The notes: a model not told the origin generated them from the sequence alone. A DNA stretch of 64,000 bases from Cardinalis cardinalis (GCA_014549065.1 JACDOX010000031.1:5028539-5092538), one strand, 5' to 3'; numbered from the stretch's first letter, positions 1 through 13,133 are shown. Numbers and translations are program-made.

Positions 1-2049
1 GAAAGCTTTACAATAAAGTTAATAAGAGAAAAAATGTAAATTGTCATTGGTTTCTTTTTTAGGCACATCAGATTTAATGTAGTTTGTTTTATTTCTGAGG
101 TATGANGATGCCCTACCAGTGTTTTATGGTGTGATATTTTATTTTTTTAAATTATTTTTAATGGATCTGCTAATTTAAATGGCAGCACAAATATCCAAGT
201 CTCTTGATTTATACTTCTGTACTTCTTAATTGCAATCTGGGTTGTTACTAGNTTGTCAGTTTCTGAAAGCTTTCAATCTGCAGAACCATATGTCTGATAA
301 GTTTAAATTCCTAGTTTATTGCCAGAGTTAAGTTAGATGATTGTAGAATGAAATGCATATGTGATGTCTTTAAAAAAAACCCATAAAAGCAGCAAAATGA
401 AACATATTAATGAGCTGAAGCAAATGATTTCTTCAAGCAAGCATTTTTAGTGACAGTTCTTTAGTCTAGTTATAAGGGGCTTCATATATAGGGAAGCTAA
501 CCTCTAAAGTCTGCAATTTATCAGCTTGTCATAATTGTCAGAAATTTCAATCATACTGTATGGACTTATCTGTCTCTAGAAAACAGAGTGAAGTGTAATT
601 TGAAATTGTGATGGCCATCTCATTGTGATGCAATTATTTTTAGAGTAGAAAATGTTTTCAAATATGCTCTAATTTGAACCATTGCTTGTTTGTTGGTGAA
701 AGTTCGTAATAGACCGTACTAGATTAATAGACTCTGTGGCTTTAATGTACCATTAGCCCTTCTTACAACAACTGCTTTGGTGCATTGGTAAATANTGAAA
801 GAGGAAAAGTATGTAATATTTTNCCCTAAAAAGATAATTGCAGTTTGGTTTTAAAGCCTGGAAAATTATTTTAAAAAATACTCATACCGGGTGTGGTTTT
901 GAATACAAATGCTTTCTTTCTCCCAGTTAAGGCCATGGTTCTGCTTGNGTTACAATGTACAGGTAATGCTTAGAAACTGAGAGTGTTACCTTCCAAGATA
1001 TAGTACCAGATACTTAATCTCATTATCATGCCATTTACTTAAACCTGATTACTTCAAACAGAAAATTGAAATACCTCATAGATATAGCTATTTAATCTCT
1101 CAGTGCTTCACCTTCTAGGAAACTTCACTTAAACCTCAGTGATCATTTTGCTTCTTGAAATTGCAGTTTGAGAGTTGAAATGATAGAGTTTCTTCCCTAT
1201 TTTTATTTCACCTTATTTCAAAATGAATTGCTAAGCATAAACATGTAAAATCTTCAAATTACTTTGATACACTGAGCAGAAGAATGGCCATAAGTAAAAG
1301 TTCCTTGACCAGAAGAACATGAATGAATAAAGTGATTGATGTGTCTGTAACCCACTCATAGTGTTAGCAATATAAACAACCCTAACATATGTTACAGTTC
1401 CAAGCCTGGGAGATGCAGAATGCTTGCATGTGCCTTTGAATGAAGTGGTAAGAGGTGTTTAGCTTCTCAGAGATGCAGTTCTGTGCTTTGCACTGCAAGG
1501 GTCATTAGTCCCANCACAACAAAACATTATTCAGTCTTAATTATGAGCACATATCTCAGTGGCATGTGCTGACTCTATATGGGCTCTTTAATTTACTGAG
1601 AATTCTGATTGTACTGCAGATGGAGAAGNCATTTCATTTAGTTGAAGTGTATGCCTTATGCAAATTTTTAATGATCTTTTATGGCGAAGAGCTTCAGTGA
1701 TCATTTTATTAGTTATGTTTATTATCTAGGTTACAAAATTTCACAACAGGTGAAAAAAAACCCTGTTGGGCTGGAGTGGGGGAGAAGTGATATGTAAAAT
1801 CTTTCCTTTCCATTTACATTTTATCCTGAAGCATATTGAAATATTGTAACATTGCTCCATATTCATATTAAGAAAAATATTATTGATATATTGATAAATG
1901 GTCATAAGTCATTAATGAGTTATAGTTGTACGTTCAGACATCAGAGTTTATTTCAGTGTTAGTTTTAGTATAGCTTTAGCTGAAGTCAGATAACAAGTGA
2001 GGCAAGAAAACTCTCTAGTATTGTAATTTAAAAATAATAGTTCTTTAGA
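1..2049. other. Intronic AT-rich DNA without recognised element
   Basis: I see no exon, RNA gene or identifiable repeat here. The sequence is AT-rich with short homopolymers. It is presumed to be KLHL1 intron because the gene's earlier exons are not in the window. Confidence 0.5.
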
Positions 2050-2498
2050 GTCATGGTAAAGGAGTAGTATTCCTCAATTAGTGTTCCCACTAAATCACTC
2101 CAAACCATGCACTGCTCACTCCCTCCCCCTTTTCTCTCCCNCTCCCCCNGCAGCAGGACTGGAGAGNAGAACTGGAGGCACAAAACGTAAAGGTCATAGG
2201 TTGAGATAGGAACAATTTATGGGAAACAGCAATGGGACAGGAAAAGGAGCAATAGCAGCAACAATAGTATACAAGTGACAAAGTGTATAAGAAGGAGGCA
2301 AATGATTTCACATGTTTACCATGGGTTTCCCCCACAGCAATACTCAACTGCTTCATCTACCCCACTAGCTGACCTGGAAGGGAGCTTTTCCCAAGTCCCT
2401 GGAAAATGNTATGAGGTGGTATAGAGTAACCTCCAGGTCCTTGCTTCCCCTCCTCTTAGCTGTTGCAATAATTAACCCTGTCCTGGCTGAACCCTGCC
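2050..2498 (-). mobile_element. ERVL-type solo LTR, antisense to the gene
   Basis: Read on the minus strand, this segment aligns with the LTR at 30071-30550. The two share an exact 20-mer (minus strand of 2199-2218 equals 30377-30396) and the motif CATTGCTGTTTCC, followed by a GTGCCTCCAGTTCT-like stretch and a purine-rich GGGGGAGGG block. This layout (polypyrimidine lead, TATCTCAACC, then a G-rich run) is typical of bird ERVL LTRs as remembered. No gag, pol or env sequence flanks it, so it is a solo copy. Ends are approximate and no target-site duplication was found, consistent with an old insertion. The 88-codon open frame on its minus strand is not a gene. Confidence 0.6.
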
Positions 2499-2624
2499 CT
2501 GGCTGATTAATATCGTATCTGTTCCGGGTCGTAAGGTTTCTTTCTACTGTTTAACATAGCTGACCACATGCTGCTCAATAGATATTGATCATATAACAGT
2601 TTTTTTTAACTTCAAATTGTACTT

Positions 2625-4330
2625 TGTTTTGACCACCACGTTGGTGACATATGGATAAACAGACAATGAGATGGATGTAAAGCTGGCTGGACATAGGGGC
2701 CCAGAGATCTGTTATATGTAGTAAAAAGTCCAGCTGGTGACCAGCAAATAGGGAAGTTCCTCAAGGGTAATTTTGGGGTCCGGAACTGTCTAGCAACTTC
2801 AGTAATTGTTAGCTGATAGGATGGAGTTCTCTCTCAGCAAGTTTGCAGATGTCATCAAACTGGCAGGAGGAGGTGATTGAAATGTTTGAGAACAAGGCTG
2901 CTATTTAGAGGGCATGCTGAAGGAATGGGCTGAAGTCAGAATCATTAAGGTTGGAAATGACCTCCAAGATGAAGTCCTGCCTTTGAATAAATACCACCAT
3001 ACCCGCTAAACCATCTCAAAGCGCCGCTACTACTTTTTTTTTTTAATATCTCCAGGGATAGTGATTTCACCAGTTAATTGGAGAACCTGTTCTCCAATAA
3101 ACTGGTGAAACCTGTTCCAGTGCTTCAACACACTTTCAGTGAAGAAATTTTTCCTGATATCCTGAGCCTTTCTTCATGCAACTTGAGGCAGTTTCCCTCC
3201 ACTTGTCCTGTCTCTTGTTGCCTGGGAGAAGATGCCAAACCCCACTTCAACACAAGCTCCATTCAAGTAGTTGCAGAGAGCAATAAAGTCTCTCCTGAAC
3301 TTTCTTTTCACCAGGCTAAACCACTCCAGTAACCCCAGTCACCCTAAGAGGATTTGTGTTCCAGACCTTTCACTAGCTTTTTTGCTTTATGACCACTCAT
3401 CCCCAAGCCTGCAGTGTTGCATGGCGTTGTTGTGACCCAAGTGCAGCACCTGCACTTTGCCATGTTGAGCTTCACACCACTTGGCTTGGCCCATCAATCC
3501 AGCCTTTCCAATCCCTCTACAGAGCTTTATTATCCTTCAGAAGATGACACTACTGCCCAACATTTTGTTTCCTGCAACCTTACTCAGGATGCACTGGATT
3601 TCCTCATCCAGATCACCAATAAAGGTATTAAAAAGGCCTGGTCCTGAAGTTCAGCAAAGGGAAATGCAAATTCCTGCAATCTAGGGACAAATAACCCCAT
3701 GCACTCCTACAGGCTGGAAGAAACTGTCTAGGAAACAGCTCTGCAGAAAAGGACGCCAAGTTGAGAGTAGACCGCAATGTACCCTTTCTGCAAGAGGGCC
3801 ATCAGCATCCTGGGGTGTATCAGTGAGAGTGAGAAAGTTGAAGAAGGTGATCCTTCCTATTTGGCACCCATGAGACAAAACACAAAGTGTTGTGTCTCCT
3901 TTTGTATTCCTCAGTACAAGAGAGACATGGATATAATGGAGTTAGTCCAGGGGAGATCACTGTGCTGATTGGATGCTTTAAGGGAAGTCTGAGGAAGCTG
4001 GGCTTGATGAACCTGGTGTACTGAGGGAGACCTTACTGCCCTCTGCATCTGCATTCTTGGGGGGATACAGACAAAGGTCCAGACTGTTGTTGAGGGTGCA
4101 GATTAATAGGCAACAGACATAAATTAGGATATAGAAAATCCTAATTGGATATTAAGATTATTGTTTTAGAGCATTGGGAGTAATAAAATACTAGGAAAGT
4201 AACAATCACTGGAATTTTTGGGGTCTGTTCTTGGAGGAATTCAAGACATGACTGAAAATGTTGCTAAGTAACATGACCTAGTTAAGACATGCACTGAGCA
4301 GGGACTGTGACTACATGAGGTCACTTNGAA
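2625..4330 (+). mobile_element. Old CR1 LINE (+), interrupted by a second CR1
   Basis: Two collinear blocks (2625-2939 and 3645-4330) match the C-terminal part of CR1 ORF2 and its 3' end. The first block covers the reverse-transcriptase region, including TTTGCAGATGTCATCAAACTGG, a decayed form of the FADDTKLG motif. The second resumes at the AGTTCAACAAGGGCAAGTGC-like segment and includes ILGCI- and YERD-type motifs before the 3' end GGTCACTT. The reading frame is broken in many places. The intervening 2940-3644 is a separate CR1 on the other strand. Confidence 0.75.
2940..3644 (-). mobile_element. Nested CR1 LINE (-) inside the older CR1
   Basis: The left edge, CAGAATCATTAAGGTTGGAA, is the reverse complement of a CR1 3' end. 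The segment then follows CR1 ORF2 backwards: a GTTCCAGTGCTTCAACA-like stretch, the anti-sense of the RT C-terminus, and ATCAATCCAGCCTTTCC towards the right. It is 5'-truncated at about 3644. TGAAGTCAG lies before it (2931-2939) and TGAAGTTCAG after it (3645-3654). This may be a target-site duplication that differs by one base, although CR1 often leaves none. The short forward frames inside it are chance. Confidence 0.75.
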
Positions 4331-7300
4331 GCAAAATTATTCCGTAAGGCTATTAAATATATCTCCTGTATGTTTTTNGTGGTAGATCTGAACTACGTAT
4401 CCAGGGATGACATGAAACACAAGTTCAGATTTTTTTTTTAATTTTACTTTTCAAGCAATGTGCAACAGATGGGTTTCCCGGAGCTAGCATTTAATTTACT
4501 TTTATTAGCAGTAAGCTATTGGTAGCATGTTAGCAACAAGTTAACAGTAACACACTGATATTTTAAAACATTCTGCAATTTTCTGTTTCTTATGCTCAGA
4601 GTACTAGCTTGGAGTAAAAAGTTTAATTATATCTCTATTTAAAATGCTTCCTTGGTCTACATAGAATGCTAATTTTAAAGAAAACAGGTCCCTTCACTTG
4701 ACTAGGTAAATTCTGATTTTTAAAGCTGTTACTCTGATACTCTTTTTAAAGGTTGGTTTTTATAATATCCTTCCTCTCTCTAGCACAAGAAAAATTAANT
4801 TGAAAATATTCCAAAGCCGCAAGAATAATTGAAATAAATAATATTACCAGAGATAAGAAATGAAAAACATTTTGGAACTTACAATCCAGTATCAATTATG
4901 TCTGAATGATATTTTTTGAGGTTCAGAATTTTCTCTATTTTGCCCCTTTAAAGCCATACTAGTGATACACAAAAATGAACAATTGCAGCAGTGCAAACAC
5001 AAGCAAGAGTGACAGAATCCTTGCCACTTTAAATTGAACCACAAAATTTGATCTTTTATTTCTCTTGATAGGATGACTTTCTTAAATTATTTCAGTAGCT
5101 TTTTTTTTAGTATAAGCTATTCTTGCTATTATTATGACTCCTACTCCCAATTTCTTTTTTCTTTTATTTTTTGANAAGAAATTGTACTTTATAGATCACC
5201 TTTCGCACTTTCAGTATTTTTAAGATTCTTGTTTGAAAGGAATAATCAGCACTTAGCTCAGTGTGCTGCTTTCATTTTAAGTTCTCCTTAGTACAGCTGT
5301 GACATAGCACGTTGCAGTACCACTCCATCAAGACACAGTTGGAGAAGAGGAAGGTAAGAGTGTTTCAAGAACTAGCATATGGACTGCAAGATAATTAATA
5401 GAAAATGGAAAAGACAACTGCTGGTAGAAAAATACTGTGAAATCTACAGGAAAATAGTTGAGGAAATAGTCTATAGTGCTTTAATCACAATTTGATGGCT
5501 TCACAATCACCAGGAACTTCAATTTTGGTTGCCTATAAAAAGGTTAGTATGGCAGAATTCTGTATTATTCCTAGAGAGAGCTGCTCTGAAAAGCAGTGTT
5601 CTCAGCTAAATACCATTTTTACATTATACACATGTATCAACTGTTCCTATAGCTTTGATTTGTTTTTCAAGTTTATTCTAGTTCCAGAAAACTGAATATT
5701 CAGCAGCAATGTTAATATCCCATTGAACTAATACCTTCTATGCTTTGGGCATATATTTGCATACTAAGGNTACTCTGAAAGGTCTCTTCTTCTTCATATG
5801 GTAATTGTCTGTGAGGTCAGCAGATCTACATCTCAATCTCTCAAGTGAAGAATATATCAATTTTTAAATCCTGCCTTATCTGGCTGGACTATAGGCAGCA
5901 ATAAACTACTGCTCTTAGAGGTATCTCAGGGCAAGCAGACTTAACCTAACAAGCATTGGTAAGTGCCTAAAATCAGCATGAATCTGTTTCCAAATGTACA
6001 GAACTGCAAACATCAAACTAAAAGAGCACTCCAAAGACAGTAAATCTTGGAGGGTTTTCTTTCCACTCATGGAAAAAAAATGAAGGTGAGAAAAAAGGTA
6101 GTTGAATTTTATAGCTGTAAATTCAAACCTTTGAGTCTGCATAGCAGTGTAAAATCAAATACCTAGCATTTTTGCATGTCTTTGGTAAAGTTAAAGGATG
6201 TGGCCCAGTACTAGGGATAAGCATTCTTTGTTTTCATCAAAGTGTTCAAGGGTGGGTAAATAAAAGCCCTACATGAGTTCTTCGACTGTGTGTGTAGAAA
6301 ATTAGTTGTGTCCAAATTCTCTGAAAATGTAGGTGTAGTATGTAATGAATTTCCAGTTCAGGGGTACCAGGAAAGCATGAAAGCATGAGATAAGCTTTAA
6401 GTGCATTTTCTCTCTGCTATTCCCAACAGTTTAGCACTGAGAAGTCGTCCTTTAGGGTAGAAANGCTTCCCGTGGGTATCTCAGACAACTAAGAATATAG
6501 TCTAACTGGAATACGTAGCTGGTGGGGGCTGAAAAAGAGCAAACATTGCACAGGGTGATTCAACTGATCCTAGTATGGGGAACTCTGGTGGGAAAAACAG
6601 AAGGAAAGATACAGGAATGAGACATGATAGAATAGAGAATCTTAGTCTTTGGACTATGGTTGAAGCAAACAGGACAGTATATGANTAGTAGAAATTTTAC
6701 TCTGTAGAAACTCCATCACCAAGATTCTTTTTCCTGTTCATTGCTTTGCTTTCTGAAATCATCAGTAGCTTATATTGTTAAAATGGCTTGAAAATATTCA
6801 GTCTGATCTTATCTGGCAATAATGTGTTCAGTACAATGCAGGGCAGACCTCTCATTTCTCTGTTGACTAAGAAAGAATTTGCTGTCATACAAAGATAAAA
6901 TCAATGAAATCTCAAGGAATGCTATGTTTTTTGATACTTCCAGTACTGGGGAAAAAAAAAAAGATAACACTTCAGAGTAGAAGTTAGCCCTGGTCTTTCC
7001 TGAAGCAGTATAAGAAACTCAGGCTTTACAGTGTTCTGTCAATGTACAGGAACCCTTCAATACAATAATGACAGATGTTAGAAAATCTTAATACAGAGAT
7101 ATTGAGAAAATAATATCACCTGCAAGTGCTTCTTCCTAGACTGGAGGCAGGGGAACAAAAGAGTGTCTGTTCTCACTTAACACCATTGATATTTAAAGAA
7201 AAAACAAAATCTTATTAATAGACAAGACTTTGGTCTTTCCATTTCATTAGCATGTTACTCCATCCTGAGACTTTTTATTTGCTGTTCCATAAAATATTTC

Positions 7301-7634
7301 ATTTTATTCACATTCAGAAAACTGCTTGTGGTATTGCAAACTTTCAGAAAGTTTTTTCTGTTGTGGAAACATCACAACCTTGCCTTAATAAAGACTTGGG
7401 TGACTGGATACAATGGGCCGTAGCTGACAATACAATGACANTACAACTCACTCTAAATGAGACAGAGTATGATAAGCCTTGGTACAGGCTGTGGGTCAGC
7501 AAGCAAGAGAAAAGCAGAACCTGAAGCTGCCAGAAAGTTACATCATATCATAATGGACTGATTTTATTTGTGGCCTGTGTGACACCTCCTCAGTAGCAGG
7601 AATTGGGACCAGAAGGTGAGGGGAAGGGGCACAT
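4331..7634. other. Intronic DNA without recognised element
   Basis: AT-rich sequence with short poly-T and poly-A runs. No exon, tRNA-like or CR1-like signature was seen. At 7252-7524 a 90-codon frame contains GDWIQWAV and NETEYDKPW. It could be chance or part of the ERV relic that follows, and I cannot assign it. Confidence 0.4.
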
Positions 7635-7870
7635 TGTTATGTGGGCATCCAGCACTGAGCTGCAGAAATTACTGCATTTCCCCAGGCTCCACTGTGTCAG
7701 ATCACATTTAGGGCCAGCTTTGGTAGCTGGAACTGTGTGTGGGCTGTATGTGTGAGAGTGTGAAGTTTTTCCTGACACAGCTTGCCCACTGCTTTGGTTC
7801 AATTATTAAATAGAACTTTGCAGCATCACACTGTCTGGTGCTCTTTCTCCCTGCCCCCTCCTCCTTGACA
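7635..7870 (+). mobile_element. Possible ERV LTR relic (sense)
   Basis: A purine-rich tract (AAGGTGAGGGGAAGGGG, 7614-7629) is followed by TGTTATGTGG at 7635. The segment contains CAATTATTAAATAGAACTTTGCAGC, an ATTAAA polyadenylation-like site next to the kind of sequence seen at LTR R/U5 borders. It ends near CCTCCTTGACA at 7870. TG...CA ends and a preceding polypurine tract would fit a 3' LTR. No matching 5' LTR or target-site duplication was found, so an ordinary intronic sequence remains possible. Confidence 0.35.
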
Positions 7871-8058
7871 ACTGTTCACNGTGAATTTTTTTCTTGGCAC
7901 CAAGAAATAACAGATCATCTCATATTGGTTAGATAGCATTCTTACAGAATTTTTTTTTCTGAATGGAAACATATAACTTAAAAACTATTACATTTTTGTA
8001 ACTCATTTAGACTTAGAGGTTTTAAAGACATTGTAATACATGATAGCTACAAAAAACC

Positions 8059-8082
8059 ATATATATATATATATATATATAT
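8059..8082. repeat. (AT)n microsatellite
   Basis: About 12 uninterrupted AT units following a short A run. Confidence 0.95.
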
Positions 8083-8319
8083 TCAAAACCGAATATGTAT
8101 CTACTTTTACCTAAAAATAATAAAAAGTGCAATTAAATGTTTATAGAAAAGCTCATCAGCCACCTTGGATCTGCTTTTTTTTCTCACAACCTGTTCTGAA
8201 AAAGAAACAACAAAACTATACAGCAACAATTAATTGTGATTTTTATGTGACTGGCATGTAAAATGCAGGGGACTAGGCCTGGAAATGTAGCTGTACATAA
8301 TGAATTACATAATTTCCTT

Positions 8320-8545
8320 TTTTGCCTCTCCCTGTCTTTCACAATATCATTAATTTCTTTCACTTTCTGTGTGTCCTTCTCCTCTCCTTCCTTCCTCTGT
8401 TCCTTCCACTCTCTCTCCCTCCTCCTTCCATCTTCCCTATGTCCCTTTCCTCTCCTCCCTCTTTCTCTTCCTGGTTTCCTGCCTTCATGTCCTCTCTGCC
8501 TACTGCTTGCTTTCCTTCCTTCTTTGATGCCTCTTTCCCTCCTCA
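8320..8545. repeat. Polypyrimidine (CT-rich) tract
   Basis: Roughly 225 bp almost wholly C and T on the + strand, with irregular TCCCT and TTCCT units. The two overlapping Ser/Leu/Pro-rich open frames over it are products of the composition, not genes. Such tracts are simple-sequence DNA that can form triplexes. Confidence 0.85.
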
Positions 8546-8769
8546 NTGATTTCCATGCTTTACTCTCTTTCCATCCATGATGGATTCCACCTCTTGGTCA
8601 CTTAAGGTAGACACACCCTTAATACTTGTCAGTAGTAATTCCCTTCCACACAAAGAATACATAAGGAAAACCTTAGAAATTAAGCTGGNAAGGCAGTGAA
8701 TATTGAGAAATTCAAAAGGATTATGACAATGTATGTTAGCTTCACTGTTCAGGTATGCTGTTCATTCAT

Positions 8770-8842
8770 AAGTATGTATATATATTATATAAATATTTAT
8801 TTATGTACATATATAACACATAAGCTATATTATATATAATTA
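8770..8842. repeat. AT-rich low-complexity stretch
   Basis: Degenerate TATATA and ATTTATTTATGT units. No other signal. Confidence 0.7.
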
Positions 8843-11800
8843 TGGTTGTCAGGTTCAATGTAATGTAATTTTAATTANGAAGGCCTTGATACTGTGTAAG
8901 CACTTCTCAGCAATAGCAAAAGCATCCCTGTGTTATCAATGTTGCTTTCAGTATAAATGCAAAAATCATAAAAATGTTTCCCAAATATTCTGAAAATGTA
9001 ACCAATGCTTACATGGAATGAAACCAGTAATTATTGTTGCAAGTGTTGNTAATTTCTAGGGAATGGGAAGCTTCTATCAATTCAGCATTCCCCTAGGTAG
9101 AGAAGGCTTTTTTCAATTAACAATTATAGCTGATCCTTACTCCCATGAGGATTTGGAATCTGGAGATTCTTTTTCTTTTTTCATGATCAAGCTTGTCTTA
9201 TTNCTTTATAATCCCCTTTGTATGTAACCCCACTTTTGCGACATCCAGTGTACTTGCAGCCTAGCAGCGAAGAGCAACTATTCTCTAGAATAAGATGAAT
9301 GGCTCAAAAATTAAAGGAAAGAAAGGAAGAAAGATGGGAAGAATTAAAAAACCTCTTTTTTTGAGTGATTCCTTTAAATAACTTCTAATCTTTTGGAATT
9401 GCAGTTCCAAAAGCCTGTCTGAAGATGACTGCTTCTGGATTGCTTCAAAAATTAAAACATGCTTCAAAAGAAGATGAATCAGCTGCTTCTTAGAAGGAAA
9501 TAGCCTTACTTGATTTTGAGATCATTATCACATCTAGCACTTTAAAAAGTATATTGAGTAGCAAAAAATAATGTAATTTGAATAGACATAATTTCATTAG
9601 AGTCATTACAGCTAACTCTTGTTTATACCAGCTGGCAAACACATATACTTCTTGAATCACCCTATTAAGATTGTTTCAACTTTTTTTAAGGGTACTGCAT
9701 AATCTTTCAGGACTCTCCTTATATTCTTTCTTTACTTGCAACCCCTGGAATTATTTGTTCAAAATGGTGCCATAGTAACATCATACCTGATGTTAACCTG
9801 TTTAGCCAGTGTGTTTTACAGGGTTGAGCATATAATAATATGGTATAATCTGAGTGTCCTCCATAAGGGAAACATTGCTGAGAGTAGGGTGTAGAGAATT
9901 GTGTGAATATTTCTTGGGGCATTTCTATGGGATGAAAAAGTTAACACTGATGTTGTTAAAAAAAACTTAAAANGATATTCTGTATGGCTGAAGTGCCCAT
10001 AATAAAAAACTGACTGTTGATTCAAGGTTAAATATAATTTACTTCAATAATTACTCAAAAATACTCAAGCCATTGAAGATTAGACTTAATNTCAAGTAGC
10101 TGTGTTTCATTCTCCCCTAAGTCATTGTTTTGGAACGCTAGAATTTTCAACTTCAATGTGAATTCATAGTTACTGAACTCTTANTACTTGTCATAGGCTT
10201 GACTGAAAATTTAATGCTCAACAGAAATTGTAAGTCATGGCAGTTGGGTATTTAAATTCTTTCTTTCCAAGAGTTCATGTTTACTGTCAATATTTNTATT
10301 TCATTCTTAGAACTCCCTCTGGTGGATTATGTAAAATATAAACAGACAAACTCTAAAGACTANGCCTCTAGAGGCTAATTTTACAATTTTCAGTACTAAA
10401 AATATTTCAGTTACCATTTTATTAATATATGTTTTATTTATCTTGATAGTAGCTATATATATTACTTAAGTTGATAATAATTCTCAGAGAATCTCTAAGG
10501 TTTTTTGCTTGTCTATAATGTGGGTGTCATCTAGCATAAAAAGGAGAGTTTATTAAAAAACCCAAACCCAAATAAAACCCAGTTCCAATAAATTGAACAG
10601 TCTAAANTCTGTCAAAGATAAAATGATTTTCAGGGCATTCATGAGAAATACCAGCCATGGAGAATATCCTTGGCTGTTTACTTAACACTAACATTATTTT
10701 TAATGTGCCCACAAGTGAGTTAGTTACATATCCTAGGAAAAAAAAAAATGAAGAGTCTGAATTTGANATTATACTCTTAAGTAAGAAGGACCAAGAGAGG
10801 AATGTTAGAGCACAGGAAACTGTAAGAGACAAGAAATATCATAGTGATATGTGATTACTTATGTACTCNGGTTAAGATAGAGCAGGTAACTGGAGAAGTC
10901 TTTATTTAATGTGTGAATCCAGATAGCAACAAGTTGATTATTGTGAATATCTTCCACAAGTATGAGATCATATGGCTCATTCATTAAAGGAAGAAAGTGA
11001 AAAGTAGTAATGGTAAATGGAGTGGCAGGTAGGTAAATAATAATAATTAGTAATTATCAAAGAAATTCTGATAAATTGAAAGTATAAGAATAATAAAATA
11101 GTGAAAAGTGTCTGTTGGAGACCTGCAGAACTAGACTTTTAAATAAATTCTGTTGTCTTTCAAGTTGTAGAAGTGAGAGATTTTACAAGGGATTGTCATT
11201 ATGGAAGATTTGAAGATGTAAAAATGTAGTAGGTAAATATTGCTAATAAAAGTAGGGGCCAGTCATTTCCAGAGATAGTAGTTGCCAGATTTCTTTACCA
11301 AATATTTACTAAGCCAAAGCAAATTCATGACCTCATGGCCTCATGGTTTGAAAGCATCATTGAAACATTGGTTCTCAAAGATAAAATTGATTCATGTGAT
11401 GACTTTACATAAAAAGAAGGATAAACAAAAAATGAGNAGCACTTAACAGGCTTGATTGCAAAAGTAAAAAGTTATTATAATTTATTAGTCAANTTGGCCA
11501 AATAGTTCTTAAAAACCAAGATGGTGAGGAGATCAAGATCTTTAAAATCAGAGGTATAATATAAAATTAGGTATGGAACTACTCAGATTTTACATTCCCA
11601 TAGAGAGGAGAAATGCTTGCACAGAGGATTCTAAACAAATAAATAATTTCCTCAAACACAAACCCACTAAAAAATTTTAAAATGAGCTAAGAACATATAA
11701 GTCATGAAAAATATCAGTTCAGGAAAACTAGAAATCAGTAAACACAGACACACAGTATAAAGTGCCAAGAGCATATTTTAATCATTTCTTTTCAACAAAT

Positions 11801-12070
11801 GCATGGAAAAAATATCAGATTTTAATTACTAAATCAAGAAAATAACAGTGTAATTACAGTGAGATGGTGAGTGTATCTACCACTAATTGTATAAATGTCA
11901 TGAAACTTAACAGAAACATGAATTTGCTTATAATAATTACACTAGTTTCCCACATGTAGACCAGAGCAGGATGTACTTAAATGAAAACCGAAGTTCTTGA
12001 AAGGAAATTTACCATAATAAAAATGAAGGTAAAACTTTTACCAAGTACCAACTTCAAAATATTTGCTAAT
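8843..12070. other. Intronic AT-rich DNA without recognised element
   Basis: No exon or confidently recognised transposon. The part at 11100-11800 has a few phrases loosely like old LINE sequence, but too few to call. Confidence 0.4.
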
Positions 12071-12207
12071 GATACATGTACATATATGTGTCTCTGTACA
12101 TACATATATTTCTATATATCTATAGATACCTATAGATATATAGATATATACCCAAATATCATATATATAAATATATATATATGTGTGTATATATATATAT
12201 ATGTGTG
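12071..12207. repeat. Compound (TA)n/(GATA)-like microsatellite
   Basis: TATATATC, TATAGATA and (AT)n units alternate over about 135 bp. Repetitive Tyr/Ile frames on both strands come from this composition. Confidence 0.85.
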
Positions 12208-12319
12208 GAATAGATAAAGAACTCCCTTCTGTGTCAGTCTGGTGGTGTGGGAAAAAAATACAACAAAAAAACAAGCTAATCTCTGGATGCAGTGGTGGAT
12301 TTTNTAATATTTTCTGTAA

Positions 12320-12760
12320 TTCTCATATCACTGTTTTTAAATAGCGCTTGACCTTTGGAGGGTGTGAAGAGGGGAGACACATAGGATTATAGGACAAGAG
12401 AAAATGTCTTGCAATAAATATCTTAGAGTGCTCAGGCGGTTTCAGCTTATTAAAAAGAAAAGAAGACAAGGTTCCTGATGACAGTGTATCTCCACGGGGA
12501 GATACTAGTGAGAACTAAAGAGCTCTTTAATCTAGTTGAGAAATCTTAGTAAGAGACAATTCAGTTTAGATGAATTGGAAATAAAGTACTTTTCCATCAA
12601 CAAGATTGCTTAAACACTGGAACGAACTGGGATAACTGCAGAGAAAAGCTTTGAATTCTCCATCTCTAGGTATTTTCATCTCAAGATTGAATATGTTTGA
12701 ATAAATTTGAGATAAAGCAGAAATTATTCTTAGTCACAGAGTAATTGGTGGACTGTATAT
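12320..12760 (+). mobile_element. Ancient CR1-like LINE fragment (+)
   Basis: Decayed coding for the CR1 ORF2 C-terminus is visible when small indels are ignored. It includes a TATCTCCACGGGGAGA segment (YLHGE-like) and AAAGAGCTCTTTAATCTAGTTGAGAA (ELFNLVE-like), followed by ACACTGGAACGAACTGGG (NTWNELG) and TCTCCATCTCTAGGTATTTTCATC (SPSLGIF). This is the normal order of motifs. It is far more diverged than the other CR1 copies in the window, suggesting an older family shared more widely among reptiles and birds. Confidence 0.6.
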
Positions 12761-13133
12761 GCAGGCCAATATATATTTGATATACAAAAAATNCCCAGAT
12801 TAATGACCTAACTAGTTTTCCTGCCTTTAATTCTAAATATCTGTGTCATGCTAATCTGTTTTTTTTTTCATTGATAGTGCTTGATACTTCCTGCTAAAAA
12901 GGTGCAACAGAGGAGCAGGCTGCCATTTTGTTGTCATGAATACTGAAAACTGAGTGAAGGGGTAACTGTGTGGAACTAAGGCCAAGTTCTCTTTAACAGG
13001 TTGTTCAGCAGGGGAAACATTTTAGAAGTTTAGAATGTCATTAGAGAAATTTTNCTAAGCAAGGAATCCACAGAGAAGATAGGAAATTCCTTAGTTCAGG
13101 AGGAAGCTAAAGCTTAGAGGCGGTAGACTTTTT
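12761..13133. other. Intronic DNA, nothing recognised
   Basis: No coding or repeat signature beyond a short poly-T run. Confidence 0.4.

Noticed and set aside
8263..8580. A 105-codon Ser/Leu/Pro-rich frame
   Set aside because: It lies over a polypyrimidine tract. Every codon follows from CT-rich composition.
11981..12274. Tyr/Ile-rich frames on both strands
   Set aside because: They are translations of a TA/GATA microsatellite.
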